A DNA stretch of 64,000 nucleotides from Cyanophora paradoxa (Eukaryota; Glaucocystophyceae; Cyanophorales; Cyanophoraceae). Shown one piece after another: positions 9,400 through 20,656 of this stretch. The notes under the pieces were generated by a model that was not told the origin of the DNA, did no database searches, and worked only from the letters and a program-made list of their open reading frames with translations. The position numbers and the translations under genes are program-made. The DNA is taken from the NCBI GenBank assembly GCA_004431415.1, contig QPMI01000432.1, positions 62,001-126,000 on the forward strand. The letters run 5' to 3'. Each line of letters opens with the position of its first letter. Positions within the stretch are counted from its first letter, which is position 1.

Positions 9400-11896
9400 A
9401 TGGCGCGCCCCCGTGCTCTCGCCGGCTCGTTCAGGAGATGCTGACGATTCGTGCAGGTGGTGCTGAGCGCGGCGGTGTGCACGAAGGCCGGGAAGGGTTC
9501 GTGCTTCGAGCGCGTCCGGGGGCAGTCGGACAGACGCGCTGACGCGAGCTGTTCGAAATATACAGCTCTTCTGTCCCGCCAGTTCGTCGAAGTGACCCGA
9601 ATCCGGATCGAGGGGCTGCTTGCGGCGTTCCCAAAGCTTATCGGTTCCGGTGAGCTGTGTCCCCGGAAGCGGTTGACCGTCCAATGACACGGGTTTCTTG
9701 CCGCGGGCAGGGCCGGGCGATGGCGGATGTAAGCCCGACCTCGTCTGCCCGAGTGTCGTGTGTGGGCCCTCGGCTGACACGCCCCGTGCCGCAGCTACGA
9801 AGCAGCACACATATGTAGAGACGGAGAATGTCCGCTATGTATATCAACCGCTGGAGGGACTGTACATTCTTATGATCACAACAAAGAACAGCAACATCAT
9901 GGAAGACCTTGAGACGCTGCGATTGCTCGCCAAAGTGGTGCGCGTCCGCCCTGGTCGGCAAGCTCGCGCGCATGGCCCCTTGACCGGCCCGCCCAGGTCC
10001 CCGAGTATGCGCAGAGCTTGGAGGAGACCAACGTCGTGGACCACGCTTTCGAAATCATATTCGCCTTCGACGAGATTATTTCGCTAGGATACAGGGAGAA
10101 CATCACGCTCCAGGGCATCAAGACCAACCTGGAGATGGAGTCGCATGAGGAGAAGCTGCACAACATGATCCGACAGGTGCGGCGCGGTCGCCAGAGACAA
10201 GCTTCGCCCGCGTTCCTCACTCCTTTGTTCCTTTGCGCAGAGCAAGATGAACGACGCGAAGGAGGAAATGAAGCGCAAGGTCGAGGGCATCGAGAAGCAG
10301 AAGGCGGCAGACCTGAAGATGGCCAAGTCGGTGCGGGCCGGGCCGGGCCTCCGCTTACCGGCGCGCTCGCCCGAGCCGACGGGAGGCGCCACAGATCCAG
10401 GGCGCGATGGGCCCGGGAGGGAGCGCGGGAGGCTGGACCAGCAGCCAAAGCCTACGGCGGGAGCAGGACGAGCTGGCCGCGCGAGCGCCGCGCTACGGCG
10501 CCCCACCTACCGAAGAGCGGTGAGCCCGTCCCGCGCGACCCGAGCCTCCACAGCCTCGCCCGCTGAGCGCTCTTTCGCGGGCAGACCCACGGCACCCTCG
10601 CCAGCGGCAGCACGGCCGGCCGGGAAGGGCATGCAGCTGGGGAGCAAGGCGGGCGGCGGCCGGACGAACGACTTGCTCGCAGCGCTCAAGGCAGAGGGCG
10701 AGATCGTGGAGGAGGCGGTGCGGCTCTACCCCTCTTTCCTTTTAGCCGCGCCCCGCTGCGGCCCCTGACGCCGTCGGCAGCCGCCAGTGGTGATGAACAA
10801 GGTTGCAAACAAGGTGGAGACGCCTACGGACCCGTGCGTGGAGCGGGGCGGGCCGGGGCGGGTGGGGTTGCGAGCGAACGAGCGGGGCGCGGGGCGCAGG
10901 GTGGTGCTGGTGGTGGACGAGAAGCTGGTGGTGCAGATGGACCGGGACGGCGGCCTGCAGAACATGGAGGTCAAGGGCGACCTCTCGCTGCGCGTCGCCG
11001 ACCCCGACGCCGCCTGCCTCAAGGCACGCCCGCGTCCCCCGCCCGCAGCCCCGCGGCCGCCCCCCCGCCCGCTCCGCTGACGCCGGCGCCCGCGCAGCTG
11101 CTGGTGAAGCAGGGGGCGAACAAGGGGTACCAGTTCAAGGCGCACCCGAACGTGGACAAGAACGCGCTGAGCAACGACAACGCGCTGATGCTGAAGGACC
11201 CGAGCCGGCCCTTCCCCACGGGCTCCCCGCTGGGCATCCTCAAGTGGCGCTACCAGACCAAGGACGAGAAGCAGGTCCCGCTCACGAGTGCGCACGCGGC
11301 CCCGCCCCCGCCCCCGCCCCTTCCTTTTCCCCTCCTCTTAGCCGTGTGCGCGCGCAGTCAACTGCTGGCCGTCGACGACGGGCGGCCTGACGTACGTGAA
11401 CCTCGAGTACGAGCTCCTCGCGGACATCCCCCTCTCAGAAGTACAGATCGCCATCCCCATACCGTCCGCCCCGCCCCGCCCCACAGCGCGGTCTGCGCCC
11501 CGCTGCCTTCTTACTCGTCTCCGGCGCAGGTGCCCGGAGCCGCCGAAGGTGAGCCAGATGGAGCACGGGGAGTACAAGCTGGACGGGCGCTCGAAGCGGC
11601 TGATATGGCGCCTCGAGCTCCTCGACGAAAGCAACAAGACCGGCTCCATGGAGTTCGCCGTCCCCGGCACCATCGACGCCGGCGGCTTCTTCCCCGTCCT
11701 CATCTCCTTCGTCTCCCCGCGCACCTTCTGCGACTTCGACGTGCGCTCGTACCCCCCTCCCCTGAGATACCCGTGCCCCGTACCCCGCCTGATTGCCGGG
11801 GGTACAGGTCGTGGGGGCCCAGAGCACGCTGGACGGGCGCAACATCCGGTACTCGAAGACGGTCAGCATGCAGACCGAAGAGTTCGTGATCGCTTA
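9400..11896 (+). CDS. ARCN1: Coatomer subunit delta (delta-COP, archain)
   Basis: Delta-COP is a subunit of the COPI coat and drives retrograde Golgi-ER transport. The joined exons follow the family end to end: M+[90 protein letters not shown] (longin-like domain), the charged linker [19 protein letters not shown], then a mu-homology domain with [72 protein letters not shown] and [12 protein letters not shown]. The stop TAA is at 11894-11896. The start codon appears to be a single-codon exon followed by a GC-AG intron (9403-9456). A second GC-AG intron, 11024-11097, is fixed by conservation on both sides. The last intron (11741-11807) ends GGGGGTACAG. This is one of the most secure calls in the window. 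Confidence 0.95.
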
Positions 11897-12014
11897 AGTA
11901 GCCCCACCCTGTCTCCGCTGTCCCTGTAATTCACCGCTTCGCATTTTCGCCCGTTCTGGGGCTCTGCCGGGACGGGGCTGCGGCTCCGCATGCATTCGAG
12001 ACACGGCCGCGCGC

Positions 12015-14402
12015 CTAGAGTGGGGGGTCGGAGGCGCCCGGGGCGACGCCGGCGCGCGCGAGGCGCTGCCGGAGGGTGCGGAGGGCGCGTGCGGCCTCGG
12101 GGCGGGGCACGGCGGCGGGGCGGGGCCGCAGGGGCCGGAGCCCCTGCGGCTCGGAGCGGTGGGCGACGACGCGAGGCACGAAGGCCTCGACGGCGCCGCC
12201 CCGCGCCGTCGCCCGCGCCAGGGCGACGCGGTACCGCGTCCGCCCCCGGCTCTCCGCCAGCGGCCGCGCCGGCGCCCCGAACGGCGTCCGCAGCCGCATC
12301 TGCTCGAACGAGATCAGGGGTCGTCCAAGGCGGGATCAGAAGGGACGCCGAAGCTCACCGCGAGCCGCCACTTGGCCGTGACCACGGCGGAGCCGCCGTA
12401 CTCGTCGTACTCCAGGGCGTCCACCTTCCCGAAGGAAAAGGAAGAACGTCAGGCTTGAGGGCGGGCGGGCTGGGCGCCCGGCGGGCTTGGCCATAGCGGG
12501 ACGAGCCTGCAGATGAGAGAGGTCCATGCATGCCATGGAGACGAAAGGTGGGAGGCCCGCGGCCGCCGCCGCAGAGAAGGCAGCCGGCCCCTCGCGCCGC
12601 CCCGACACGTCCGCGAAGCGACAGCGCCGGTCGTAAAGCTCGGGCGTCAGCTGGCCCGTCACGAGGTACTGCCGCCCAAAGTCCGCCTGAGGAAGGGCGG
12701 TGAGGGGAACGACGAAGAAGGACGACGGGGGGTACGCACCCGAAGGGCCGCGACGAGGGCCGCGAGGGCCTCTTCGCGCGTCGCCCCCGCGCAGGCCAGC
12801 CGACGCAGGGCTGCGGGGGCACGCGTCAGCTCGAGGCATCTTCAGGGGTACGGGGTGCGCGTGCACCCTCGGCGCGGGGGGGCCCCGGGGTATCGGCGAG
12901 GGCCTCCTCCAGGAGGGCGGAGAGCTCGCGGGACTCGGTACCCCCCTCCTCCTCCTCCCCCTCCTCCTCCTCGAGCTCGCCCAGCGCCTCGACGGCCTCC
13001 CTCGCGTCGCTCGCCCCCGCCCCGCCCCCATGCCCGTGACCGTGCCCGTGGTCCAGCGCCCCGGACCCCAGGCTCTCCAGCAGGCCGCCTGGGCCCCCGG
13101 GGGCCGCCCCGGCCCCCAGCGCCTGCTTCGCCCCGTGCGCGGCCTCCGCCGCAGCCGCCCCGGCCCCGTGGGCCCCCGCCGCCCCCGCCTGCTTGCCGGC
13201 CGAGAGCAGCCCTCCCAGGCTGAGGAGGTCGTGGGGGGAAGAGGAAGAAGCGTGCGCCGCCAGGCCCGAGTGCTCCAGCGCCTGCGGGGAGTACAGTGCG
13301 CTCAAGAGGGGGATACGGCCTGTGATCGGGTAGGGGCGCGCACGTCGAGAACGTGGTGCATGTGGAGGAGCTCGAGGCTGCCCGTGAAGGCCTTGGCAGC
13401 GGCCAGGGCGACCTAGACCAGGGCTTAGATCCAGGCAGGAAGCTCAAGTGTACAAAGCGGAGCAGACCCGGGCGAAGGGGGCGGCGAGGGCGGCGGCTGT
13501 GAGGAGGAGCGGGAGGGCGCCCGGCCCGAGGAGCTGCCGCAGGGCCAGGGCCCCCACGAGGGAGACGCCCCCGGCCCCGCCCCCGCCCCGACCCGATCCC
13601 GCGCCCGAGTCCAGTCCCAGGCCGAGGCCAAAGTCGGGTTCGAATCCCGGCGGCTCCGCGTCGAAGTTGTCGAAGAGCTCGTGCTTGTCCAGGAACGAGC
13701 GCTCCGCCTGGATTCGAACACTCAGATTCGTTGGCTTCAGATTGAGCCGTGGGGGGGCGCACGCTGCCGGCGTGCTGCGCTCGGATCGCCTCCAGCGCTT
13801 CTTCCCGGGCTCTCTTCCACTCCTGCCAGACCCGGTTCAATTCCTCTGCGGGGTACGCAGAATGGGCGGGGCGGGGCGGGGCGGGCCTCGAGGCGGGCGA
13901 GGTCCTCAGGTGAGTTGAAGGCCGGGACCAGCCGCCCGCCCTCCAGCTGCGCGCATCAGATCAGCCTGGCAGATGGGACGAGGCGCGCCTCTGGAGGGGT
14001 ACAAGGGAAACGTACGCGGAGGGTGCAAGACGGGGCGGGCGTTTCGGCATTCGCGCACGCCACGGGAAAGACCTGCGCGGGTTCATATTAGATCCACGTA
14101 GGACCGGGTGAGGGAAGGGTACGCGCCTCCTCGTGGTCGGCTGGGTACCCGAGGCCCGCGAGGTCCTCTCCCCCCTCGAAGAGGGCCCCCTCCAGCGCTC
14201 CCTCCGGGTACAGCAGCGCCGGCGGCCCTGCGCGTCGTCGGCAGTCAGCTTCAGATCGAGCACGGCGCTGCGGTTTGGGACGCATGCGCGGACCTCTCTC
14301 GAGCTCTGCGGGAGCATGCGCATGCAGCTGTGGCGCCGGCGCATGCGCAGCGCTAGCGGCGCGCGTCGCGTCCGCGCCGGTCGTTGAAGGGAACGCGCTC
14401 AT
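12015..14402 (-). CDS. DUF2358-like (SnoaL-like fold) protein, probably plastid-related
   Basis: DUF2358 proteins occur mainly in photosynthetic organisms and have no settled function. The best start is the ATG at 14402: MSAFPSTTGADATRAASAAH leads through an intron to PPALLYPEGALEGALFEGG, then LEGGRLVPAFNSPEDLARLE and ELNRVWQEWKRAREEALEAI. A Gly/Ala/Pro-rich part with a possible membrane segment (LPLLLTAAALAAPFARVC) follows, then a His/Gly repeat (DHGHGHGHGGG) and an acidic helix. The C-terminal domain holds RQYLVTGQLTPELYDRRCRF (the YF/YLVTG...LY...C.F pattern), YGGSAVVTAKWRLA, MRLRTPFGAPARPL and SRGRTRYRVALARA. The stop is at 12015-12017. At least one intron, near 13860-13890, seems to begin GCCCGCC. 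The domain assignment rests on pattern memory only; the N-terminal half is not recognised and might belong to a separate gene. Confidence 0.55.
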
Positions 14403-15145
14403 GCGGCGCCGCGCGGGCGCTTGGTTTGCCGTTGTCCACAGGCGGCTGCAGCTGGTCTCGAGTTCCCCCTCCACCCAGCTGCGCCCGCTGCGGCGAAGCT
14501 TGTCGACATCGCCCGCGCGGTTCAGGGCGGTGCTGTGCGCTTCGGCTGGTGCCTTCGCGCTGCAAGCCGCGCTGCATCTAGCGCTCCCTCCGCACGACCG
14601 CTCGCCGCGCTGCGGGTGCGGCGGACACCCGGCCGGGAGCACTGGCGAGAACGCAGCGTGCGGCGCACTCTGCACCCGGCTGCAGATGGTCATGGCGGCT
14701 GCAATATCCACTGTGCTGCGTGGTGCGCAGCGCGATCGCGCCGGCGATCGATATCTAGATCTGCGATCGACGCGCAGGGAAGCGGAAGGGCGCTGGTGGA
14801 TGCCAAGCACGCCATTGCAGAAAAAAGGTTTAGGGGGCGCGCAGGGTCGCGTCGGCGGGTCCTGACTTGAAGGGGTGGCCCGAGAGGAAGGAGCGAGAGA
14901 GATTGGCCCCGACCGGGATCGAACCCGGTGATCGTCGGACTTTACTGCCTGCCGCCGCCGCGGGCGCGCCGCGGCCGCGCGCGGCGCCGGCGCCGGCCGG
15001 CGCGCGGGCCCCAAGGTCGGATCCGAGGCGCGCGGCGCGCGGGGCCTTGGCACCTGAACTAACTAATATTCAATCATTGAATAGCTATGACAAGACTAGG
15101 CCATGGCCAGGGGGACTCCGGGACCCCGGGGCCTCGAGCTCGAGG
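14403..15145. other. Intergenic spacer, 743 bases
   Basis: This stretch lies between the proposed start of the DUF2358-like gene and the stop of CEP76, both on the minus strand. Minus-strand reading frames stay open across much of it but show no conserved motif. Part of it could be an upstream exon of the DUF2358-like gene. It contains GC-only palindromic sequence (14955-15045) and a tRNA-like 3' half (see separate entry). Nothing else is recognised. Confidence 0.5.
14900..14946 (-). other. tRNA-like 3' half (possible relic or interrupted tRNA)
   Basis: On the minus strand the sequence ACCGGGTTCGATCCCGGT forms a perfect six-pair stem around a TTCGAT loop. It is followed by CGGGGCCA, which looks like the 3' acceptor strand plus a discriminator base, and preceded by AAAGTCCGACGATC, like the 3' side of an anticodon arm. 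No convincing D-arm or matching 5' anticodon strand is found upstream. The only GGCCCCG lies about 140 bases away in GC-only sequence. It could be a relic, a tRNA-derived repeat or an intron-containing tRNA I cannot fold; the six-base loop is atypical. Confidence 0.3.
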
Positions 15146-18100
15146 CTAGGCCCCGACGGAGAGGTACTGGACGGCGAGCATCACCCAGACGGCGCAGGCG
15201 CCCTCCGGGTACGTGAACACCCGCGCCCGCAGCGCGAACCGCACCTGCCCAACGGGAGGTACGTTCATGCGAGCTCGAGCCTCGAAAGGCGGCAGGGGGG
15301 GGGCGCGAATGCGCACCATGTCGCCCCGGGTGGCGAGGATGTCGGCGGCGGCGCGCGCCCGCAGGAGGGCCGCCATCGCCCGCTGCGGCGAGTGGTGCGC
15401 GAACTGGATCGGGAAGGCTGCAGGAGGGGCGACGTGAGGCGCTGGAGAGCGGAGGACGGGCGAGGCGCGCGCGCCCTTGAAGGTGTGGCCCTCGGGGACC
15501 GCCCGCTTGATGCTGAGCTGATGACGGACCGTCGTCAGAAAGGGGTGGGGTTGGAGGGGGGGTACGGGGCACCTGGAAGTCGTCGGGGGCGAGGGCGACG
15601 CCGGTGAGGCGCTCGTGCTCGTAGGCGGAGAGGGCGGGGGCCAGCAGGTAGGCGAGGCCCTCGTCCCACACCGCCCCGCCCAGCTGCCCGGCAGAAAGGG
15701 GGTCGGAGGGGCTTGAGGAGGGGAGAGGAGAGAGGGGCGCGGCTAGAAGCCGCGCTGCTGCTAGGGCGGCGTTGCGCGAACTCAGAGCGTAGTCTTAGTC
15801 TTAGAGCTTCAAGTTAAGAGCAAAAGGCAGGGAGAGAGAGGCTTGAGCGCTCGGGCGGGGCGGGGCGCACGCTGCTGGAGCGGCGGTGGGCGTCGACGAG
15901 GGACCGCAGCGCCGCCTCCAGCGCCTCCTCCGTCGCCTGCCGCCCCGGCGCCCGGCTCCGCGCGTCAGGTCGCGGGGCGGGGCGAGCCCAGGCGTGCCCT
16001 CGAGGCGCGCCCCAGAGCACTCCTCTAGCACTTCACTGCCTCGTTAAATCCACTGCCTCGTTGCCACGCACCTGCGCCGGGACGGTGGATGCCACCAGCG
16101 CCACGCCGGGCACCCTGCGGGGGGCGAGGGCGTCGGGCCAGGGAAAGGAGGAGACGGCGGGCGGGGCGGGGGCCGGGCACCGGCGGAGCGGGGCGAGGGC
16201 GGCGGGGTCCATGGGGCGCCACAGGGCGGGGTCCTCCAGCTCGAACGAGCACCCCGCCGCCTCGTCGCTGCGCCCGAGTCAGCTGGTGGGGCGGGGCAGG
16301 GCGGGCAGGAGCAGCCTGCGCTAGCCCGGGCTACGCGCGCTGGGCTGGCCAGCCGGGCGCGCTGGGCCCGGCCAGGCTCCGCGCTAGGGCATTGCGCTCC
16401 CGCATCCGGCCCTTCCCCCTCTCAGTCGGCCGGGCACCTGGGCTGGTTGTTGGCGTAGAAGGCGCGGTGGTTGAAGAGGCACCCGACGGTCCGGTACCGC
16501 CGCCCCAGCGCCGCGTCCGCCCCGTGCGCGTACCTGCGCCGCATGAGAAGAAGGCTGAGGGGGTACCGGGTGGGAGGGGGGTACCGGACGCCCGTGGTGC
16601 TCTCCCAGAAGGTGACGCGGTCGCCCGGGCCCCGCGTGACCACCCACGCGTGCGGGCCGGCCCCGTCCTGTGCCAAGGAATGAGAAGCGAGGGGGGGCAG
16701 GGAGGGGGGGTAGGGCGGGGCGGCGGGGAGGGGAGAGACGAAGACGCCGCCGCTCTTCTACAGGAGAGGCGGGGCGGGGCGGGGCGGGGCGGGGGAGCGA
16801 GGCGCACGGTGCCGATGGCGACGTAGGCGTCAAGGTTGAAGCCGAGGAGGAGCGAGCAGAGGAGCACCGCGTGGTCCGCCACGTCCCCGGAGCCCTGCGG
16901 AGGGAGGGAGGGTTACAGGATCCCTCGGATTGGGGGTACGAGCAACCATAGGCCCGCGCCTTGCAGAGGAAGGTGTGGGGGGTGAGCCAGAGGTCGGGCC
17001 GCCCGGGGCCGCCCCCGACGGCCTCCTCGCGGGCCACGGGAAGCAGCGAGACGAAGCGCGCGGCGTGTCGCGGCGAGTCCAGTAGCCGCCCTGCCCGCAG
17101 CGGCCGCACGAACGAGACGACAGGCCGCTGCGCCCCGTCCTCTGCGAACGAAGCCGGATCAATTCTTATTCTTTCGAGGGTCGCCCTTCCCCTGCGCGCC
17201 CGCACGCACCGGAGGGGGCAAAGATCTTGCAGAGTCGGACGGTGTGCTGTGGCCGGACCTGCAGGTAGTCCTTCCACCAGGCCCGCGCGTAGGCGTAGAA
17301 CCGCCGCTCCGCCTCGCCCTCCCGCGCCCGCTCCGCCTGCAGCTGCGCCGGCGGCGTCAGCCTCGCCCGCTTCGCCGGCGGGCGGAGTGGCGGGCGCACG
17401 CGGGCGTCGATGTCGGCGGCGGGGAGCAGGTCCGGCGGCTGCGGCCTCGGCAGCAGCTCGAGGCGGGCCTCGAGCGAGCCGGCCGCCGTGCCCTTGCCCT
17501 CTGGCGCCCCGCTGGCGAGCTCCAGCGCCACGCTCCACTGGCCGGCCTTGAGCACGCGGCGCCACTCGAGGGCGTGCGTCCCCACGAGGCGCGTGTGCCC
17601 GTCCGGCGCCGTCGCCGTCACCGCCACCTGCAGCGGCGACGCGCACTCCAGGAGCGCCGCCGGCGCCGTCGGCCGCGACGAGTCGGGGTCCTGCGGCGCC
17701 GGCGCAGCTCGACGTCAGCCGCGAGCGTGCGAGGCGGGCGAAACTTGTAGGAGGGCGTGCCTGGGGCAGCTCGATGAGGAAAGCGTCGGTAAAGCCGGGC
17801 TCGAGCGCGAGGGGCGCCGGCCGCGAGCGGAAGCGCTGCCCCTCAAACTGCGCGTGCACGACGACGCTCCACTCGTGCCGCTCCGCCGCCGGCACCGTCA
17901 GCGCGTCCACGAACGCCTTCCCGCCCTGCGGTACCGCGGCGCGCTCGGCGAGAGCGCCGCGCAGGGGCGGGCGGACCGGGCGCCTGGCCGCACCAGAAGT
18001 TTGAAGTGCAGGTACCGCCGCGTAGGGAGCACGCGCGTCTCGAGCGCCGTCTCCGAGAGGCTCACGGCGGCCGCGGGTGCTGGAGGCTCCAGCTCGGGCT

Positions 18101-18353
18101 GCGGCGCGGGCGGCAGGGCGAGGCCGCCGAGCGAGCGGAGGATGTCCGCGACGAGGCCCTTCTCATGCATGGCCTGGACCAGCCGCTCATCCGCCGTGGT
18201 GCTACCGGAGCCTTCCTGCTGCACGAACGAGCTGACGAACTCGCGGATCTGCGAGTACACGTTGGCCTGCCGGAGGTGGTCGCTGATAGCCGCGCGAAGC
18301 TGCGCCACCCGCTCCGCCGGCAAGCCCGAGCTGGGCGCCATCGGTGCCGGCAT
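15146..18353 (-). CDS. CEP76: CEP76, centrosomal protein of 76 kDa
   Basis: CEP76 is a centriolar protein that limits centriole reduplication in animals. The match is collinear: the N-terminal helix (LPAERVAQLRAAISDHL, VYSQIREFVSSFVQQ, LVQAMHEKGLVADILRSLG), VLPTRRYLHFKLL joined to GGKAFVDAL, the C2 domain (FEGQRFRSRPAPLALEPGF, THALEWRRVLKAGQWSV), YARAWWKDYLQVRPQHTVRL, FVRPLRAGRLLDSPRHAARF, then the transglutaminase-like region DHAVLLCSLLLGFNLDAYV, GPHAWVVTRG, VTFWESTTG and YRTVGCLFNHRAFYANNQP. The C-terminal part is YLLAPALSAYEHERLTG, IKRAVPEGHTFKG and RVFTYPEGACAVWVML. The stop is at 15146-15148. A second Met 12 bases downstream is an alternative start. The equivalent of the human GDCEDH reads GDVADH, so the cysteine is lost. 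The intron 17691-17760 has a GC donor. Its presence implies that the organism builds centrioles. Confidence 0.93.
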
Positions 18354-18552
18354 GACGGCTTCGGCGCTGCTGCCGGGTGATGCTGCACCGGCTGCGCTTC
18401 CCGGTGCCGCGAAAGCTGCTGTGCAACTTTCTGGTCTGTGGAACCTCGGCTTCTGTGCCTGCGGAGCTCGGCGGAGGCTCGGCTTTTTGCGAAGGGCGCG
18501 CGGGAAGACCGATCGGCTCCGGCCAGGCCCTGTTTCGGAGCAGCCAACAGCG

Positions 18553-20492
18553 ATGGCCCGGCAGCGCGCGGCGAAGCGCGCCCGCGGGGAGGAGCCCTCG
18601 GATTCGGCGGCGAATTTGAATTCAGCGGCTTCAGCAGCAGAGAGCGGCAGCGGCGCGGCGGGGGGAAATCCATTCGAGCGCCTCCCCGATGAGCTCGTGC
18701 TGCGGATCTTCAGCGAGATCGAGGCCACGGAGGCCTTCGAGAAGTGTCGGCTTTGGGCGGTGGACAGGCGCTTTCGGCGGCTCGTCGGCGGCGTGCATTG
18801 GAAGGAGCTGCGACTTTGCGGTCCGGCTTGCTGCAGCCCTTTGCTTGCCGTCCAGCGGTTCGAGCAGCTGACGAGGCGAGCAGTCGATCGCCTGAAACGC
18901 GGCGCTGTCCTCGGCGCCCTCTGCGTGGTGATTGATGTAGGCTGTAGTTCGGAAAAAGAAGGCGTATTCGAATCTTTCATCGAAGACAGCCGCCTAAAAC
19001 TTGATCCGTCGGTCGAGAACATCAAAGCGTTTCATAAAGCCGCACACGCTGCGACGAGTGAGTTGATTTGCAATCCGTTAAAAGTTGCGATGCATTCGCC
19101 CGCTCACTATCGGTTGTCCGCAGACGTTCTCAGCGCCCTTGCAACCAGCACCGTGCCGGTGGAAAGAGTCAAGTTCAGCTGGTTTGGCGGAAACTGGCCG
19201 AGCGAGGAGCGCCAGCGATCGGCCGGCGTAACCCCCTTGTCGTGCGAGCGGCTAGCGCGGTCGTTTCTGGTGGCCCTCAGTCCAGCGGCGTCTTTGCGAT
19301 CGCTCGTATGTACGGCGAGGTGCTCGCTCGGAGGTGCTCTGGCAAAAGTGGCCGTTCCTGGGGCTGTTCCACCGCTGCGACAACTCAACCTGCGACCTGC
19401 CCGTGTCAGATTGGACGACGCCGTGTGTTTCGATTCCGTCCGTTGCTGTCCCCGGTCTAACGCGCCTTGCAGGCGTCCATTCGCCGGGCCTGGCCCAATC
19501 TGGAGATTTTTTCTTGCTTTGACATCTCTGAAGACGCCCTGCGCGAGTTGACGTGTTTGGAAAAACTGCGCGAGTTGGACGCGATTTATTACGACACGCG
19601 CGCCATTAGCATCGATGCTGCACTTGCCGCTGTGGCGTCCTCTCCATGTGCCCCTCGCCTTCGCGTGCTCAATCTGCAGGCCCAGCACGCACCCCTCGTG
19701 GGACCAGCAGGCCTGAGCGCCTTCCTTCATCTCCGTGCTCTCGAACGGATCGCGGTCAGGGCGCGCTCAGCTTTTGCGCATTATCCTCTTTACCTGATCT
19801 CAGTCGGCTCGCAGGTTGACCAGAGGTCGACGGGCGTGTTATGCGGCCTCGCCGACCTGCCAGAGCTTCGCGAGCTCGATCTCCGGCTGATCGTGCGCTT
19901 TTTCCTGTTGCCCCTATCTCGTGCAGGCCCTTCCTTGCACAAACTAAAGCACAACCAGGCCGAGTCGGATGGCGGGGCGGGCCTCATTCACGCTGCGGCA
20001 AACGCGATTCAGCAGTGCAAGCATCTGGAGAAAACTGATCTTTGCATCTCTTCGATTGAGCCAGTTGCAGCTGAACAGCCTGCGATTTGTGGGCTCGTTC
20101 GGGCTGCTCGCAAATCCCTCGTGCGCCTGTCTGTGATTAGGGGGGCGAACTCTCTGTGTCCTGAGCTCTTTGCAGTGCGATTCTTTTTTTGCATGCTTCG
20201 GTCCTCATTTGCCGATGCACTGCCGCAGGAACTGGTCCAAGGCGGCCCCAAACTACAGATCGTGCGTGTGCAGCATATTTTCCCGGATCCGGAGGGCACT
20301 GAGGTGGACAAGCTGGTCCCTTTGCTCCGGCTGCGGGATTGTACTAGTACTCTGGAGGGGCGTCCTAATCTTAAGATCCGCATCAATCTCGTGGTTCCGA
20401 AAACGATCTACGATGTTGCCTGTAGCATCGTTACGGGCTGGTTTCCCTCGTTGCCCGTGGGCCCAGTCAAGGTTCAGGTCGAAAAACTATGA
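18553..20492 (+). CDS. F-box and leucine-rich-repeat-like protein
   Basis: The start ATG at 18553 opens MARQRAAKRARGEE (basic, possibly nuclear). The F-box follows: NPFERLPDELVLRIFSEIE, then KCRLWAVDRRFRRLVGGVHW. F-box proteins recruit substrates to SCF ubiquitin ligases through Skp1. Downstream are degenerate leucine-rich segments (AWPNLEIFSCFDISEDALREL, LEKLRELDAIYYDT, APRLRVLNLQ, LPELRELDLRLIVRFF, CKHLEKTDLCISS, GPKLQIVRVQHIF). The final exon, from about 19470, is one long frame of roughly 330 codons ending TGA at 20490-20492. At least one intron lies between about 19310 and 19480 but its edges are unclear. By eye, base composition and codon use are clearly less GC-rich than in neighbouring genes, and introns are few. 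The substrate cannot be inferred. Confidence 0.8.
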
Positions 20493-20656
20493 GCTGGTCT
20501 TTGATCTATGCTGCCCCGTGCAGGCGTGAACTTGACTTCGCTGTCACTGTGTGCATTAATTTGAACCAGATACCAGATATATGCAGGGAGCGGAGAGGGG
20601 GGGGGGGGAGAAGGGGGGGGTACGTAAAGATCGTGACATGCCCCTCGGCCGCGGTC
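20493..20656. other. Convergent 3' spacer
   Basis: This 164-base gap separates the stop codons of the F-box gene and SEC15. It contains a G-rich run (about 20590-20622) but no recognisable polyadenylation signal of the AATAAA type. Confidence 0.5.

Noticed and set aside
13620-13655. GGGTTCGAATCCCGG, a tRNA B-box-like sequence on the plus strand
   Set aside because: No tRNA fold can be built around it, and on the minus strand it encodes part of the DUF2358-like protein (PPGFEPDFG).
17410-19551. 713-codon open frame on the plus strand overlapping CEP76 and the F-box gene
   Set aside because: Its first part is antisense to conserved CEP76 exons and lacks any motif. Only the segment from 18553, starting at the F-box Met, is supported. 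High GC makes long spurious frames common here.
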